A stretch of DNA of 64,000 bases. It comes from Paenibacillus dokdonensis. Its GTDB lineage: Bacteria; Bacillota; Bacilli; Paenibacillales; Paenibacillaceae. The stretch lies in contig NZ_STGQ01000002.1 in assembly GCF_004916975.1 (NCBI RefSeq), forward strand, positions 944,079 through 1,008,078, written 5' to 3'. Both the position numbers and the translations under genes were made by a program. Below, piece by piece: positions 42,010 through 50,693 of this stretch. The notes under the pieces are model-generated. The model ran no database searches. It was not told where the DNA came from and saw nothing but the letters and a program-made list of their open reading frames with translations. Each line of letters starts with the position of its first letter. Position 1 is the first letter of the stretch.

Positions 42010-42827
42010 AGCAGCGAAAACGCACGGTTATTTATACGGTTATCGGCCTTTTGGTGGCTCTGGTGCATATCATCCCGTTTTACATCCTGCTGACGGTTTC
42101 CTTTAAAGATCTCAGGGATATGAGCTCTAAGTGGCTGTTTCCAGGTTACGGGTTCACAGGCAATTTTGTAAGCGCCTGGCAGAACGCGCACCTGGGCAGA
42201 GCCTTTTTGAATACCGGCGTGATCACAGTCATGTCCGTCGTGCTGATTCTAATCTTTGGCTCCTTGGCGGCTTTCCCGCTGGCGCGTTACCAGTCAAGGC
42301 TGAACAAGTGGGTGTACGGCATCTTCGTCAGCGCACTCATCGTACCGCCGCTTACGATTCTGGTACCGCTGTATAAGCTGTTTGTCGATATTGGCTTTAT
42401 GAACACTTATTTCGGGATCGTGCTGCTGCATGTGACCTTTCAGCTGTCGATGGCCATTTTCCTCTATACAAGCTTCATCGGGACGATTCCGCGGGAGCTG
42501 GACGAGGCGGCAATGATCGACGGTGCGACCAAGACAGGCATGTTTTTCCGCATCATTTTGCCGCTCTTAAAGCCGGTTACGGCCACGATTGTCATCATGA
42601 ATGCCAACTCAATCTGGAATGACTATCAGTTTTCGCTCTTTTTCCTGCAAAAGCCGGATTCGCGTACCATTACGGTGGCCCTGTCCAGTTTTTTCGGAGA
42701 AAACAGCGCGCAGATCGGCTGGATCGCCGCCGGTTCGCTCATGGCCGCGATTCCGAGCATTTTGGTTTACATTTTGCTGCAAAAATACTTCGTCGATGGC
42801 ATTGCCGCCGGTGCGGTCAAGGGGTAG
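42006..42827 (+). CDS. Sugar ABC importer permease, MalG type
   Basis: The 273-residue permease has six membrane segments, an EAA loop DEAAMIDGATKTGMFFRIIL and the usual ending GIAAGAVKG. AAAGGAGCTG precedes the ATG, which overlaps the previous stop. It closes a three-gene importer unit before a strong terminator. No ATPase or hydrolase is in the unit; melA at 34846 is the nearest enzyme that could use the imported sugar. Confidence 0.93.
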   Translation: MKQRKRTVIYTVIGLLVALVHIIPFYILLTVSFKDLRDMSSKWLFPGYGFTGNFVSAWQNAHLGRAFLNTGVITVMSVVLILIFGSLAAFPLARYQSRLNKWVYGIFVSALIVPPLTILVPLYKLFVDIGFMNTYFGIVLLHVTFQLSMAIFLYTSFIGTIPRELDEAAMIDGATKTGMFFRIILPLLKPVTATIVIMNANSIWNDYQFSLFFLQKPDSRTITVALSSFFGENSAQIGWIAAGSLMAAIPSILVYILLQKYFVDGIAAGAVKG

Positions 42828-42858
42828 GGAACAGTGTTCATTTAGTTTTCCAGCAAGA

Positions 42859-42886
42859 GTCTGGCCCGCGGGCCAGGCTTTTTTTT
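42859..42886 (+). terminator. Terminator after the second importer
   Basis: GTCTGGCCC pairs with GGGCCAGGC around GC, followed by eight T. It separates the importer from the dehydrogenase gene. Confidence 0.88.
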
Positions 42887-43023
42887 ATGGATTCTGCTTG
42901 CAAAGGACGGATTGCATCGTAAAAAAACACATGCCAGCGCAACCTATTCAATGGAGGCTTTGCCCAGCCGGTAGTAGCATGAAGGAAAGCTTATAATACG
43001 GAAATGGAACAGGAGGGTTTTTT

Positions 43024-44313
43024 ATGAAAGCGCTTTTAGTAGGAATGGGTGAGGCGGGAAGCGGCTGGTACCGGAGACTGCGGAGTTTGAACGGTGATTT
43101 GGAGCTGGCTGTTTCCGATACGAATGAGAGCAGACGTGAGCAGCTTCAGGCAGATGGAGTTCCTTTTTATACCGATGCCAGGGAGGCGATCGAGCAGGAG
43201 AAGCCGGATTTTGTGATTAACGTTACACCGCGCCATGCGCATAGTGCGATTAATCACTTGGCCTTTGATTATAAACTGCCGGTTCTCTGCGAGAAGCCGA
43301 TTGCCGAAAACTACGAGAAGTCCATGGAGATCGTCAAACGGGCCGAGGAAGAACACATTCCATTTATGATTGCGGAAAATTACCGCACGTTTGCGCCGCT
43401 GCGCAAGCTGAAACAGTTGATCGATGAAGGGGCCGTTGGAGCGCTGTACTCCCTGGAATGCGAATTTTTCCGCAAGCGTCAGCGTGTGACCCTGGAGCCG
43501 AATGACGAGCTGGAGGAAGTCATCATTCACCATTTCGATCTGCTGCGCCATTTGTCGGGACGGGAAGTCGGCAAGTTGTTTGCCGTGAAGCGCCATGTCT
43601 TTCATATCGTGATGGATTTGCAGGCAGGTATTCAGGCCTCCTTCCGCTGTTCGCTGCATAGTGTGGGGCGCGAAACACAGTGGCCGGGCGATTGGAGGAT
43701 TGAAGGGGAGAAGGGCAGTTTGACCTTTTCAGACGGGGAAATTGAGCTGACGACGCCGGAGGGCGTGCAGCGCTGGAGTGATTTCAGTGATGTGGCGGTT
43801 CAGACACCGGTTCAGGAATTCCTGAAGGCCTTGGAGGAGAAACGCCGCGGCGAGACGGACGCGAAGGAATATCTCAAAAATCAGGCACTCGCCCATTACA
43901 CACGCTTGTCGCTGAAGCAAGGGCAGCAGGTGGATACCTCGGCGAGCTGGGGATACGGGCCGGCAGACATCCGTAATTTTCTGCGGGCAGAGCTAAAGCC
44001 CTCTTCAAGCCATGGAGGTCAGGGCTTGGTCGAGAGTGTGAGGCTGTATGGCAAGGGGGATTTCGAGACCCCTCTTAAATTCCTGTATTATTCCGTATTG
44101 CCTCCGGGCACTTCGATTGGATATCACGGGCATCGTGATGACGAAGAGATCTATATCATCCTGGAGGGAACGGGCTTGATGACGATGAACGGGAGAGACA
44201 CGAGAGTTGGTCCTGGAGATGTGATCGTTAACAAGCCTTGGTGGAAGCATGGCCTGCTTAATGATGGAAATGAGCCGATCAAAGCGATTGTATTTGAAAT
44301 TGATAAAGCCTGA
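43024..44313 (+). CDS. Gfo/Idh/MocA dehydrogenase fused to a C-terminal cupin domain
   Basis: The 429-residue protein joins two folds. Residues 1-120 are a Rossmann domain with VGMGEAGSGW (6-15) and the CEKP motif at 89-92; 120-315 are the Gfo/Idh C-terminal sheet with HHFD at 169-172. Residues 340-429 are a cupin with metal ligands in HGHRDDEEI (His368, His370, Glu374/375) and His409. An NAD(P)-dependent sugar oxidoreductase is likely; the cupin may be an isomerase or substrate sensor. A near-perfect cre overlaps the start codon. The gene precedes a GH95 gene by 43 bases and probably forms an operon with it. Confidence 0.88.
   Translation: MKALLVGMGEAGSGWYRRLRSLNGDLELAVSDTNESRREQLQADGVPFYTDAREAIEQEKPDFVINVTPRHAHSAINHLAFDYKLPVLCEKPIAENYEKSMEIVKRAEEEHIPFMIAENYRTFAPLRKLKQLIDEGAVGALYSLECEFFRKRQRVTLEPNDELEEVIIHHFDLLRHLSGREVGKLFAVKRHVFHIVMDLQAGIQASFRCSLHSVGRETQWPGDWRIEGEKGSLTFSDGEIELTTPEGVQRWSDFSDVAVQTPVQEFLKALEEKRRGETDAKEYLKNQALAHYTRLSLKQGQQVDTSASWGYGPADIRNFLRAELKPSSSHGGQGLVESVRLYGKGDFETPLKFLYYSVLPPGTSIGYHGHRDDEEIYIILEGTGLMTMNGRDTRVGPGDVIVNKPWWKHGLLNDGNEPIKAIVFEIDKA
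43025..43038. promoter_or_regulatory. cre site inside the start of the dehydrogenase gene
   Basis: TGAAAGCGCTTTTA differs from the ideal cre at one base. It begins at the second base of the ATG and spells codons 1 to 5 (MKALL). CcpA bound here would act as a roadblock or block initiation. Because MKALL codons create the site, chance cannot be excluded. Confidence 0.5.
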
Positions 44314-44356
44314 TCTACGCATCCGTGCGGCGGGGCATGAAAAGGAGATAAAGCTG

Positions 44357-46828
44357 ATGATGAGGCAGAGCGGACTAGGTGAACGACCGGAGCAAGGGAA
44401 GGATAGGGATCAGGAGAGTTATGGCAGCGGCAGCTTCATGAGACGCGGAGCGGGCAGTCATGGCCGTCCTCTGCGGCTGTGGTACACCACCCCGGCTGCA
44501 GCATGGGAGGAGGCATTACCTATCGGTAATGGTCGCCTCGGGGCAATGGTCTACGGTTCGACAGGGCTTGAGACCATCCGGCTCAATGAGGACTCACTGT
44601 GGTATGGCGGCCCGTCACGGGCGGCGAATCCAGAGGCGCAGCCTTATCTGGAAGAAATCCGGAGCCTGCTGAAGGATGGCAGACAGGCGGAAGCAGAGCA
44701 TCTTGCCAGAATGGCTCTTACGGCTTCACCGAAGTATGAGCAGCCTTTTCAGCCGCTTGGCGACCTGATGCTCAAGCCGATGGAGGATATCCTTCCTGTG
44801 GAGGATTATGAACGGGAGCTGGACCTGGAGCGCGCCGTTGTGAACGTCAGCTATCATGCGCGGGGCGTGAACTACCGCAGACAATATTTTGTCAGTGAAC
44901 CGGACGGTGTCCTGGTGGTCCGTCTGACAGCCGACCGGCCTGGCGCGCTAACCTTTGCCGCCAATCTCATGCGGCGTCCCTTCGACTGCGGCTGCTGGCC
45001 GGGACCGGATAACACGATGGTAATGGGCGGTGAATGCGGCGTGGACGGCGTCCGGTTCAGCGCGGCATTCCGGGCGATCCATGAGGGAGGAAGTATGCGG
45101 ACGATCGGGGATTTCCTGTCCGTGGACGGAGCGGACGCAGTGACGATCCTGCTCGCAGCGCAGACGAGTTTCCGGGAAAAGAACTCGGAAGAGGCATGCT
45201 TGATCCAGCTGGAACGGGCTGCGGCCATGACCTTTGATGAGCTGTTCAAACGGCATGTGAAGGAATACCGGCAGAGGTTTGACCGTTTTGAACTGACACT
45301 CACACCGGATGGTGATCCATTTGAGGAGCTTCCTACGGATCAGAGGCTGCTCAGGCTGAAGGAAACGTTACAGGATCCAGGCAAGCCGGAGGCCGGTGAA
45401 CATGTTTTATCCGACGACCCCGGGTTGATGGCAATATACGTGCAGTACGGCCGTTATCTGCTGCTTTCCTGTTCACGGCCGGGCACTTTGGCCGCCAACC
45501 TGCAGGGGATCTGGAATCACAGCTTCACGCCGCCGTGGGAGTCGAAATATACGATTAATATCAATACGCAGATGAATTATTGGCCAGCGGAAGTATTGGG
45601 GCTGGAGGAGTGCCATGAACCGCTCTTTGATCTGATTGAGCGAATGGTACCCAATGGACGGATAACCGCGCAGGAGATGTACGGCTGCCGGGGATTTGTA
45701 GCCCATCACAATACGAACCTGTGGGCGGAGACACGTCCGGAGGGCATTCTCATGACTTGCACGGTATGGCCGATGGGAGCCGCCTGGCTTAGTCTGCACC
45801 TGTGGGAGCATTACCGTTACGGACTGGACATGGAGTTCCTGAAGAAGCGGGCCTATCCGGCGATGAAGGAGGCGGCCGTGTTCCTGCTCGATTATATGAC
45901 GATGGATGAGAACGGCATGCTTGTCACCGGACCCTCCGTATCGCCCGAGAATAAATTTCTGCTGCCTGACGGCAGCAGCGGCAGTCTGTGCATGGGACCT
46001 TCCATGGATGCACAGATCGCATTGACCTTGTTCGAGGCCTGCCTGGAAGCCGTGAAGACGATGGGGACGGATAGGGAAGCTGTCTTCACCGATAAGCTTG
46101 AGCATGCGATCCAGTGCATTCCGAAGCCGCAAATCAGCATGAGTGGACAAATTATGGAATGGCAGATCGATCATGAGGAAGTCGATCCCGGTCACCGCCA
46201 TATCTCGCAGCTGTTCGCTCTGCATCCGGGCAAGCTCATCGATGCTTTTGAGACCCCGGAGCTGGCGGACGCCGCTAGAACGACGCTTGCGCGCAGACTT
46301 TCTTCCGGCGGCGGACATACAGGCTGGAGCCGTGCCTGGATCATCAACTTCTATGCCCGGCTGCTGATGGGGGATGAAGCACACGCCCACCTGGCTAAAC
46401 TGCTGTCGCACTCCACATATCCGAATATGCTGGACTGCCACCCGCCCTTTCAAATTGACGGTAATTTTGGCGGCGCAGCCGGCGCAGCGGAAATGCTGCT
46501 TCAATCGCATACCGGCGAGCTCCGGCTCCTGCCTGCGCTTCCACCGCAGTGGCGTTCGGGCGAGGTACGGGGGCTGCGGGCCAGAGGTGGCTATAAGGTA
46601 GACATGTGCTGGAGGGAAGGGACGCTTGCTGAAGTCACGATCCATCCACAGTTAAGCGGACAATGCTGCATATGGTCGCCCGTACCGCTGCGCTGCGGAG
46701 GAATTAAGGCTCACCCGCATAGCGAAGCAGAGAACGGCGTACCGGCTTTGTTCAGAGGATATCGATATCAAATTCCTGTTATCCAAGGAAAAAGCATCAC
46801 GATAACCAGCGGGGCAGCTTGTTCATAG
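44357..46828 (+). CDS. GH95 alpha-L-fucosidase/alpha-L-galactosidase
   Basis: The 823-residue enzyme lacks a signal peptide and so acts in the cytoplasm. After a poorly conserved leader of about 36 residues it follows the GH95 pattern: WEEALPIGNGRLGAMVYG, the general-base pair of Asn in NINTQMNYWPAE, the likely acid Glu in GPSVSPEN, and FQIDGNFGG near the end of the helical barrel. GH95 members remove alpha-1,2-linked L-fucose or L-galactose by inversion. AAAGGAG lies nine bases before the ATG at 44357. It follows the dehydrogenase gene, which could oxidise the released sugar. Confidence 0.9.
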   Translation: MMRQSGLGERPEQGKDRDQESYGSGSFMRRGAGSHGRPLRLWYTTPAAAWEEALPIGNGRLGAMVYGSTGLETIRLNEDSLWYGGPSRAANPEAQPYLEEIRSLLKDGRQAEAEHLARMALTASPKYEQPFQPLGDLMLKPMEDILPVEDYERELDLERAVVNVSYHARGVNYRRQYFVSEPDGVLVVRLTADRPGALTFAANLMRRPFDCGCWPGPDNTMVMGGECGVDGVRFSAAFRAIHEGGSMRTIGDFLSVDGADAVTILLAAQTSFREKNSEEACLIQLERAAAMTFDELFKRHVKEYRQRFDRFELTLTPDGDPFEELPTDQRLLRLKETLQDPGKPEAGEHVLSDDPGLMAIYVQYGRYLLLSCSRPGTLAANLQGIWNHSFTPPWESKYTININTQMNYWPAEVLGLEECHEPLFDLIERMVPNGRITAQEMYGCRGFVAHHNTNLWAETRPEGILMTCTVWPMGAAWLSLHLWEHYRYGLDMEFLKKRAYPAMKEAAVFLLDYMTMDENGMLVTGPSVSPENKFLLPDGSSGSLCMGPSMDAQIALTLFEACLEAVKTMGTDREAVFTDKLEHAIQCIPKPQISMSGQIMEWQIDHEEVDPGHRHISQLFALHPGKLIDAFETPELADAARTTLARRLSSGGGHTGWSRAWIINFYARLLMGDEAHAHLAKLLSHSTYPNMLDCHPPFQIDGNFGGAAGAAEMLLQSHTGELRLLPALPPQWRSGEVRGLRARGGYKVDMCWREGTLAEVTIHPQLSGQCCIWSPVPLRCGGIKAHPHSEAENGVPALFRGYRYQIPVIQGKSITITSGAACS

Positions 46829-46957
46829 CGTTACTTGCAAGCAATCGTAATAAAACACAGGCCAGTCGACAAATCTCCATTCCGGCCTGCTGCCAGGGAG
46901 CGGTAAGATAGTTTCGAAGGCAAAGTATCTAACGGAGGAACAAGGTATCAACGTTTA

Positions 46958-46971
46958 AGATAACGCTTTCT
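46958..46971. promoter_or_regulatory. Weak cre-like site before the glycan operon
   Basis: Read on the minus strand, AGAAAGCGTTATCT resembles cre, with both outer bases off. It lies 82 bases before the first permease gene in a 224-bp gap that holds no gene. Also in the gap, CAGGCC and GGCCTG (46858 and 46884) form a small hairpin without a T-run. Confidence 0.35.
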
Positions 46972-47052
46972 TTTTCAGAACAAGAAGCTGAATCGGCGGG
47001 CTGCGAACGGAAGGTCCGCTCATCCGGTTCAAAAGCAGAAGGAGCGATGATG

Positions 47053-48012
47053 ATGTCAGGACAGGCGCCCACAGCAAACCAGACAAGCATGAAAACAAGC
47101 AAGCCTCTCGGCAGGCAAAGAAGCAATTTCCGCAAATACAAAGCGCTCTATTTCATTACGATTCCAGGCATTCTTTATTTTATTATTTTCAAATACTTGC
47201 CGCTTATGGGTTCAGTTATGGCATTTCAGGACTACAACATTTTCAAAGGCTTTACCGGCAGCCCCTGGGTGGGACTGGACCAATTCAGACGAATGTTTAC
47301 CTACACGGAATTCCTGAGAATTCTGGAAAATACCGTACTGATCGGCTTGTACGATATTCTTATCGCTTTCCCGGTGCCGATCATCCTGGCGCTGCTGCTC
47401 AATGAGCTGAGGAAGGTGCTCTTCAAGCGGATTTTGCAAACCATCGTTTATTTGCCCCATTTCCTTTCCTGGGTCATCATCGGCGGCATCATGATTGGCA
47501 TCCTGTCTCCTACGACAGGGATCGTGAATCAGATGCTGAACGCGATTGGCATCAAGTCCATTTATTTTCTCGGCGAGGATTCCTATATCCGAAGCATTCT
47601 GGTCGGTACGGGCATCTGGAAAGACAGCGGCTGGGGGACGATCATATATCTGGCAGCGCTCGCGAGCGTCAATCCGGAGCTGTACGAAGCGGCCCGCATG
47701 GATGGCGCCAACCGTTGGAGACAGACCTTATCCATCACCATTCCGGCAATTTTGCCAACGATCACGATCATGTTCCTGCTGCATATCGGCAACTTCCTGG
47801 ATTTCGGCTTTGAACGGGTATTCGTATTCGTCAATTCGCTGAACGAACATAAAGGCGACATCCTCGATACGTATATTTACCGGGTCGGCCTCATCGACCA
47901 GCAGTACAGTTACACCACCGCCATCGGCCTGTTTAAATCGCTTGTCGGCCTGATGCTCATCATGATCGGCAACACCCTGAGCAAGAAGACAAGCGGAGAG
48001 GGACTTTACTAG
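47053..48012 (+). CDS. Oligosaccharide ABC importer permease, LplB type
   Basis: The 319-residue permease belongs to the LplB group of CUT1 importers used for complex oligosaccharides in Paenibacillus and Bacillus. A polar start of about 35 residues precedes six membrane segments (YFITIPGILYFIIFKYLPLM); the EAA loop is YEAARMDGANRWRQTLSITI. Three ATGs stand in a row at 47047, 47050 and 47053; the last is eight bases from AAGGAG and is preferred. It opens a long operon that ends beyond the window. Confidence 0.92.
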   Translation: MSGQAPTANQTSMKTSKPLGRQRSNFRKYKALYFITIPGILYFIIFKYLPLMGSVMAFQDYNIFKGFTGSPWVGLDQFRRMFTYTEFLRILENTVLIGLYDILIAFPVPIILALLLNELRKVLFKRILQTIVYLPHFLSWVIIGGIMIGILSPTTGIVNQMLNAIGIKSIYFLGEDSYIRSILVGTGIWKDSGWGTIIYLAALASVNPELYEAARMDGANRWRQTLSITIPAILPTITIMFLLHIGNFLDFGFERVFVFVNSLNEHKGDILDTYIYRVGLIDQQYSYTTAIGLFKSLVGLMLIMIGNTLSKKTSGEGLY

Positions 48013-48030
48013 AGAAAGGAGCAAGGCGAA

Positions 48031-48894
48031 ATGAACATCAAAGGACGATGGTTTGACTGGTTCAATACAATTTTTTTGACGCTCGTCGGCTGCATCATGG
48101 TATTTCCGCTGCTCCATGTGCTTGCCAAATCGTTCAGCAGCAGTAAAGCGATCAACGCAGGTCTCGTCAAAGTGATTCCGGTGGACTGGACTTTCGTCAA
48201 CTATAAAGTCATCTTGGCGGATACTTCGATCTGGCGGGCGTTTCTGATCAGCGTCATTATTACCGTCGGCGGCACGGCGATTAACCTGATCATGACGGCA
48301 TCGCTGGCCTACCCGCTTTCCCGTCCGGAGTATTCCCTGCGGAAGGTCGTCCTGATCTTCATCCTCATCACGATGATTTTTCAGGCTCCGCTGATCCCGA
48401 ACTATCTGGTCATTAAAAACCTGCACATGCTGGATACGCTATGGGCGCTCGTCATTCCATCAGCCATCAGCGCATATAATCTGTTCATCATGCGGTCCTT
48501 CTTCGTTGCGCTGCCCGCCGAGCTAATCGATAGTGCAAGAATCGACGGCGCCAGTGAAATGCGGACGATGTGGAGCGTAATATTGCCGCTGTCCAAACCG
48601 GTCATGGCGACCATGGGACTTTTTTACGCCGTATCCCACTGGAACTCGTATTCCACGGCCTTGTATTTTATCAACAGCCGTACCTTGTATCCTCTCCAGC
48701 TCCGGCTGCGGGAAATCGTGCTCAGCAACGATCTCGGCCAAGCGGAAAGCCTGCTAGACGGAGTTAATGAAGTGTCTCCTGCGGGCGTGCAGATGGCTGT
48801 TATCATCGTCTCGGTCCTGCCGATCATCATCGTATATCCATTTCTGCAGAAATATTTCATCAAAGGGATGCTGGTAGGCTCAATCAAGACCTAG
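48031..48894 (+). CDS. Oligosaccharide ABC importer permease, YtcP type
   Basis: The 287-residue permease is the usual partner of LplB-type subunits. It has six membrane segments, starting at FNTIFLTLVGCIMVFPLLHV, an EAA loop variant IDSARIDGASEMRTMWSVIL and the C-terminal ending FIKGMLVGSIKT. AAAGGAG stands ahead of the ATG, 18 bases after the preceding stop. It shares the operon with two binding proteins. Confidence 0.93.
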   Translation: MNIKGRWFDWFNTIFLTLVGCIMVFPLLHVLAKSFSSSKAINAGLVKVIPVDWTFVNYKVILADTSIWRAFLISVIITVGGTAINLIMTASLAYPLSRPEYSLRKVVLIFILITMIFQAPLIPNYLVIKNLHMLDTLWALVIPSAISAYNLFIMRSFFVALPAELIDSARIDGASEMRTMWSVILPLSKPVMATMGLFYAVSHWNSYSTALYFINSRTLYPLQLRLREIVLSNDLGQAESLLDGVNEVSPAGVQMAVIIVSVLPIIIVYPFLQKYFIKGMLVGSIKT

Positions 48895-48929
48895 AAGCAG
48901 GAGTAAGAATAAGACTTATGAAACCCATT

Positions 48930-48943
48930 TGAATCCGTTTTCA
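48930..48943. promoter_or_regulatory. cre site before the first binding-protein gene of the glycan operon
   Basis: TGAATCCGTTTTCA matches the consensus at 13 of 14 positions. It lies in a 144-bp gap between permease and binding-protein genes, 96 bases before the start codon, together with AT-rich candidate -10 sequences near 48955-48965. An internal promoter under CcpA control is likely. Confidence 0.55.
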
Positions 48944-49038
48944 TATGAACGAAATATGATAATATAGAGGTGTTCCAAATCGAATAGCGCCCATTACGTC
49001 CGAAGATTCAAAATCAGGACGAAAAAGAGGGGGAGGCA

Positions 49039-50619
49039 ATGAAAAAGTGGTTGTATCTGATGTTGGCCACGTTGATGACTCTCGCTGGCTGTTCTTTTCC
49101 GGAAATCACGTTATCTCCGGACACCTCTGAACACTCCCCTGGACAAAAAGCCGGCAGCGGCTCTTCCCCGGGGGCTTTGTCTTTTTCCATTGTGCTGTCC
49201 ACCGCCTCCAACCCTTATGCGGCCAAGGTGCCCGATATCCAGGAGGATAAATGGGTTAAACAATTGGAAGCGCTGACAAATACAGATATTCGGATTACGA
49301 TGATCCCGCTGAAGGATGTCGACAAACGCCTGCCAGTGCTCCTGACGGGAGATGATTTTCCGGATGTGATCCAGACCGTGGGCGGAGCAAGCTCGGCAGC
49401 GATGTCGGGGACGGTCGAAGCGGGCTTGTTCATGCGCTTGGATGATTTGATCCGTACCTATGCGCCGCATATGCTGGAGCGAATTCCGGAAGAGGCTTGG
49501 AAGGAAACCAGCTATCACGGGAAAATTTATGGCATTCCAGCCTGGCTGGACAATCCTTCGCGGCGCGGCACGTATATCCGGACGGATCTTCTTAAGCAGA
49601 CGGGACTCCAGGTACCGAGAACGGTGGATGAATTCCTGAATGTGCTGCGCGCCTTCAAGAAGATGGGGGTGGAGAATCCGTACCAAATGCGTGAGAACTT
49701 CAAATATGCGGATGTCATTTTTGGGGCTTTTGACGTGCTTGGGTACCAGTTTGAACTCAAAGACGGCGAGGTCGTACCGAAGTTTTTTGAGGAAAAACGC
49801 ATGATGGAAGCCATCTCGGTTTATAAAAAAATGCTCGAGGAAGGCCTGATCGCGAAGGATTTTGCAACGGTGAGCTCGAGTGAATATACCCAGAACATTT
49901 ACAGCGGAAAAGCAGGCGTCTGGACGGCGAATGCCGCCGGGCTGCTTGATTTCAGGACCCAAGTGAACGACTCGGTTCCGGAAGCGAAGGTTGACATCGT
50001 CCCGTCACCAGCCGGTCCGGACGGCAAGAAGGGCTATGGGCTGTACAGCCCGGTCATCAATTCCTATTACATCAATAAACATGTCTCCAAAGAAAAGGCG
50101 ATCGGCATTATTCAGTTTTTCAACTGGATGCTCAGCGATGAAGCCGAGCGGTTTTTTTCCTTCGGGATTCCCGGCGATACCTATACCGTAACCAATGGAG
50201 CCCTAAGCTACCGGTTTCCGCAAACGAAAGAGGAGCAGGACGAACAAGGCTTTCGCGAGCTGCTTTGGCTGAGCCATGATTTGACGATCAACCGCGAAAG
50301 AACGAGGCTTCTCCCTGGCGGCAAGGATGTACTTGGAGCAATCGATTCGACACTTTCCAAGGAGGGCCGTGGCAATATCGTTTTTATTCCGGATCTGGAA
50401 GCATTCAACATCTATCCGGAGCTGGCTCCAAACAATCCGAATCAGCCTCCGCCCTTTATCGTGGACCACATTGTGCGGATGATTTATGGAAAGGAGCCGA
50501 TTTCAAATTGGCCGAAGGTGATTCAGGAGTATAGAAGCCGCGGAGGGGAGGACATCATTCGCGAGGCTACGCAGCGTTATCACGCAAACGAGGGCGTCAT
50601 GGTGCTAGAAGGCCGCTAA
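49039..50619 (+). CDS. LplA-type binding lipoprotein, paralog 1
   Basis: The 526-residue lipoprotein has a signal peptide with lipobox TLAGC (Cys18) and a Ser/Gly/Pro linker to residue 45. The mature fold shares long stretches with the protein encoded at 53857, among them PSRRxTYIRTDLLxxTG, QARENFKYAD-like and YGKEPIxxWPKVI, and is of similar size, so the two are paralogs. LplA-type proteins bind oligosaccharides. GAGGGGGAGG precedes the ATG. A hairpin lies between this gene and the regulator gene. Confidence 0.92.
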   Translation: MKKWLYLMLATLMTLAGCSFPEITLSPDTSEHSPGQKAGSGSSPGALSFSIVLSTASNPYAAKVPDIQEDKWVKQLEALTNTDIRITMIPLKDVDKRLPVLLTGDDFPDVIQTVGGASSAAMSGTVEAGLFMRLDDLIRTYAPHMLERIPEEAWKETSYHGKIYGIPAWLDNPSRRGTYIRTDLLKQTGLQVPRTVDEFLNVLRAFKKMGVENPYQMRENFKYADVIFGAFDVLGYQFELKDGEVVPKFFEEKRMMEAISVYKKMLEEGLIAKDFATVSSSEYTQNIYSGKAGVWTANAAGLLDFRTQVNDSVPEAKVDIVPSPAGPDGKKGYGLYSPVINSYYINKHVSKEKAIGIIQFFNWMLSDEAERFFSFGIPGDTYTVTNGALSYRFPQTKEEQDEQGFRELLWLSHDLTINRERTRLLPGGKDVLGAIDSTLSKEGRGNIVFIPDLEAFNIYPELAPNNPNQPPPFIVDHIVRMIYGKEPISNWPKVIQEYRSRGGEDIIREATQRYHANEGVMVLEGR

Positions 50620-50633
50620 AAGATACTCTTCAG

Positions 50634-50659
50634 GCAAACCGCAGCATGCTGCCGTTTGC
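50634..50659 (+). promoter_or_regulatory. Hairpin between binding protein 1 and the regulator
   Basis: GCAAAC pairs with GTTTGC and the inner GCAG with CTGC around CATG, with one C-C mismatch. There is no T-run. Like the hairpin at 5872, it follows a binding-protein gene and may stabilise its mRNA or lower expression of the regulator. Confidence 0.55.
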
Positions 50660-50693
50660 TTCTCAAATCCGATGAGAAAAGGGGTTATGATCC

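Noticed and set aside
45473..46645. 390-codon minus-strand frame opposite the GH95 gene
   Set aside because: Same reason: shadow of a high-GC gene without own signals.
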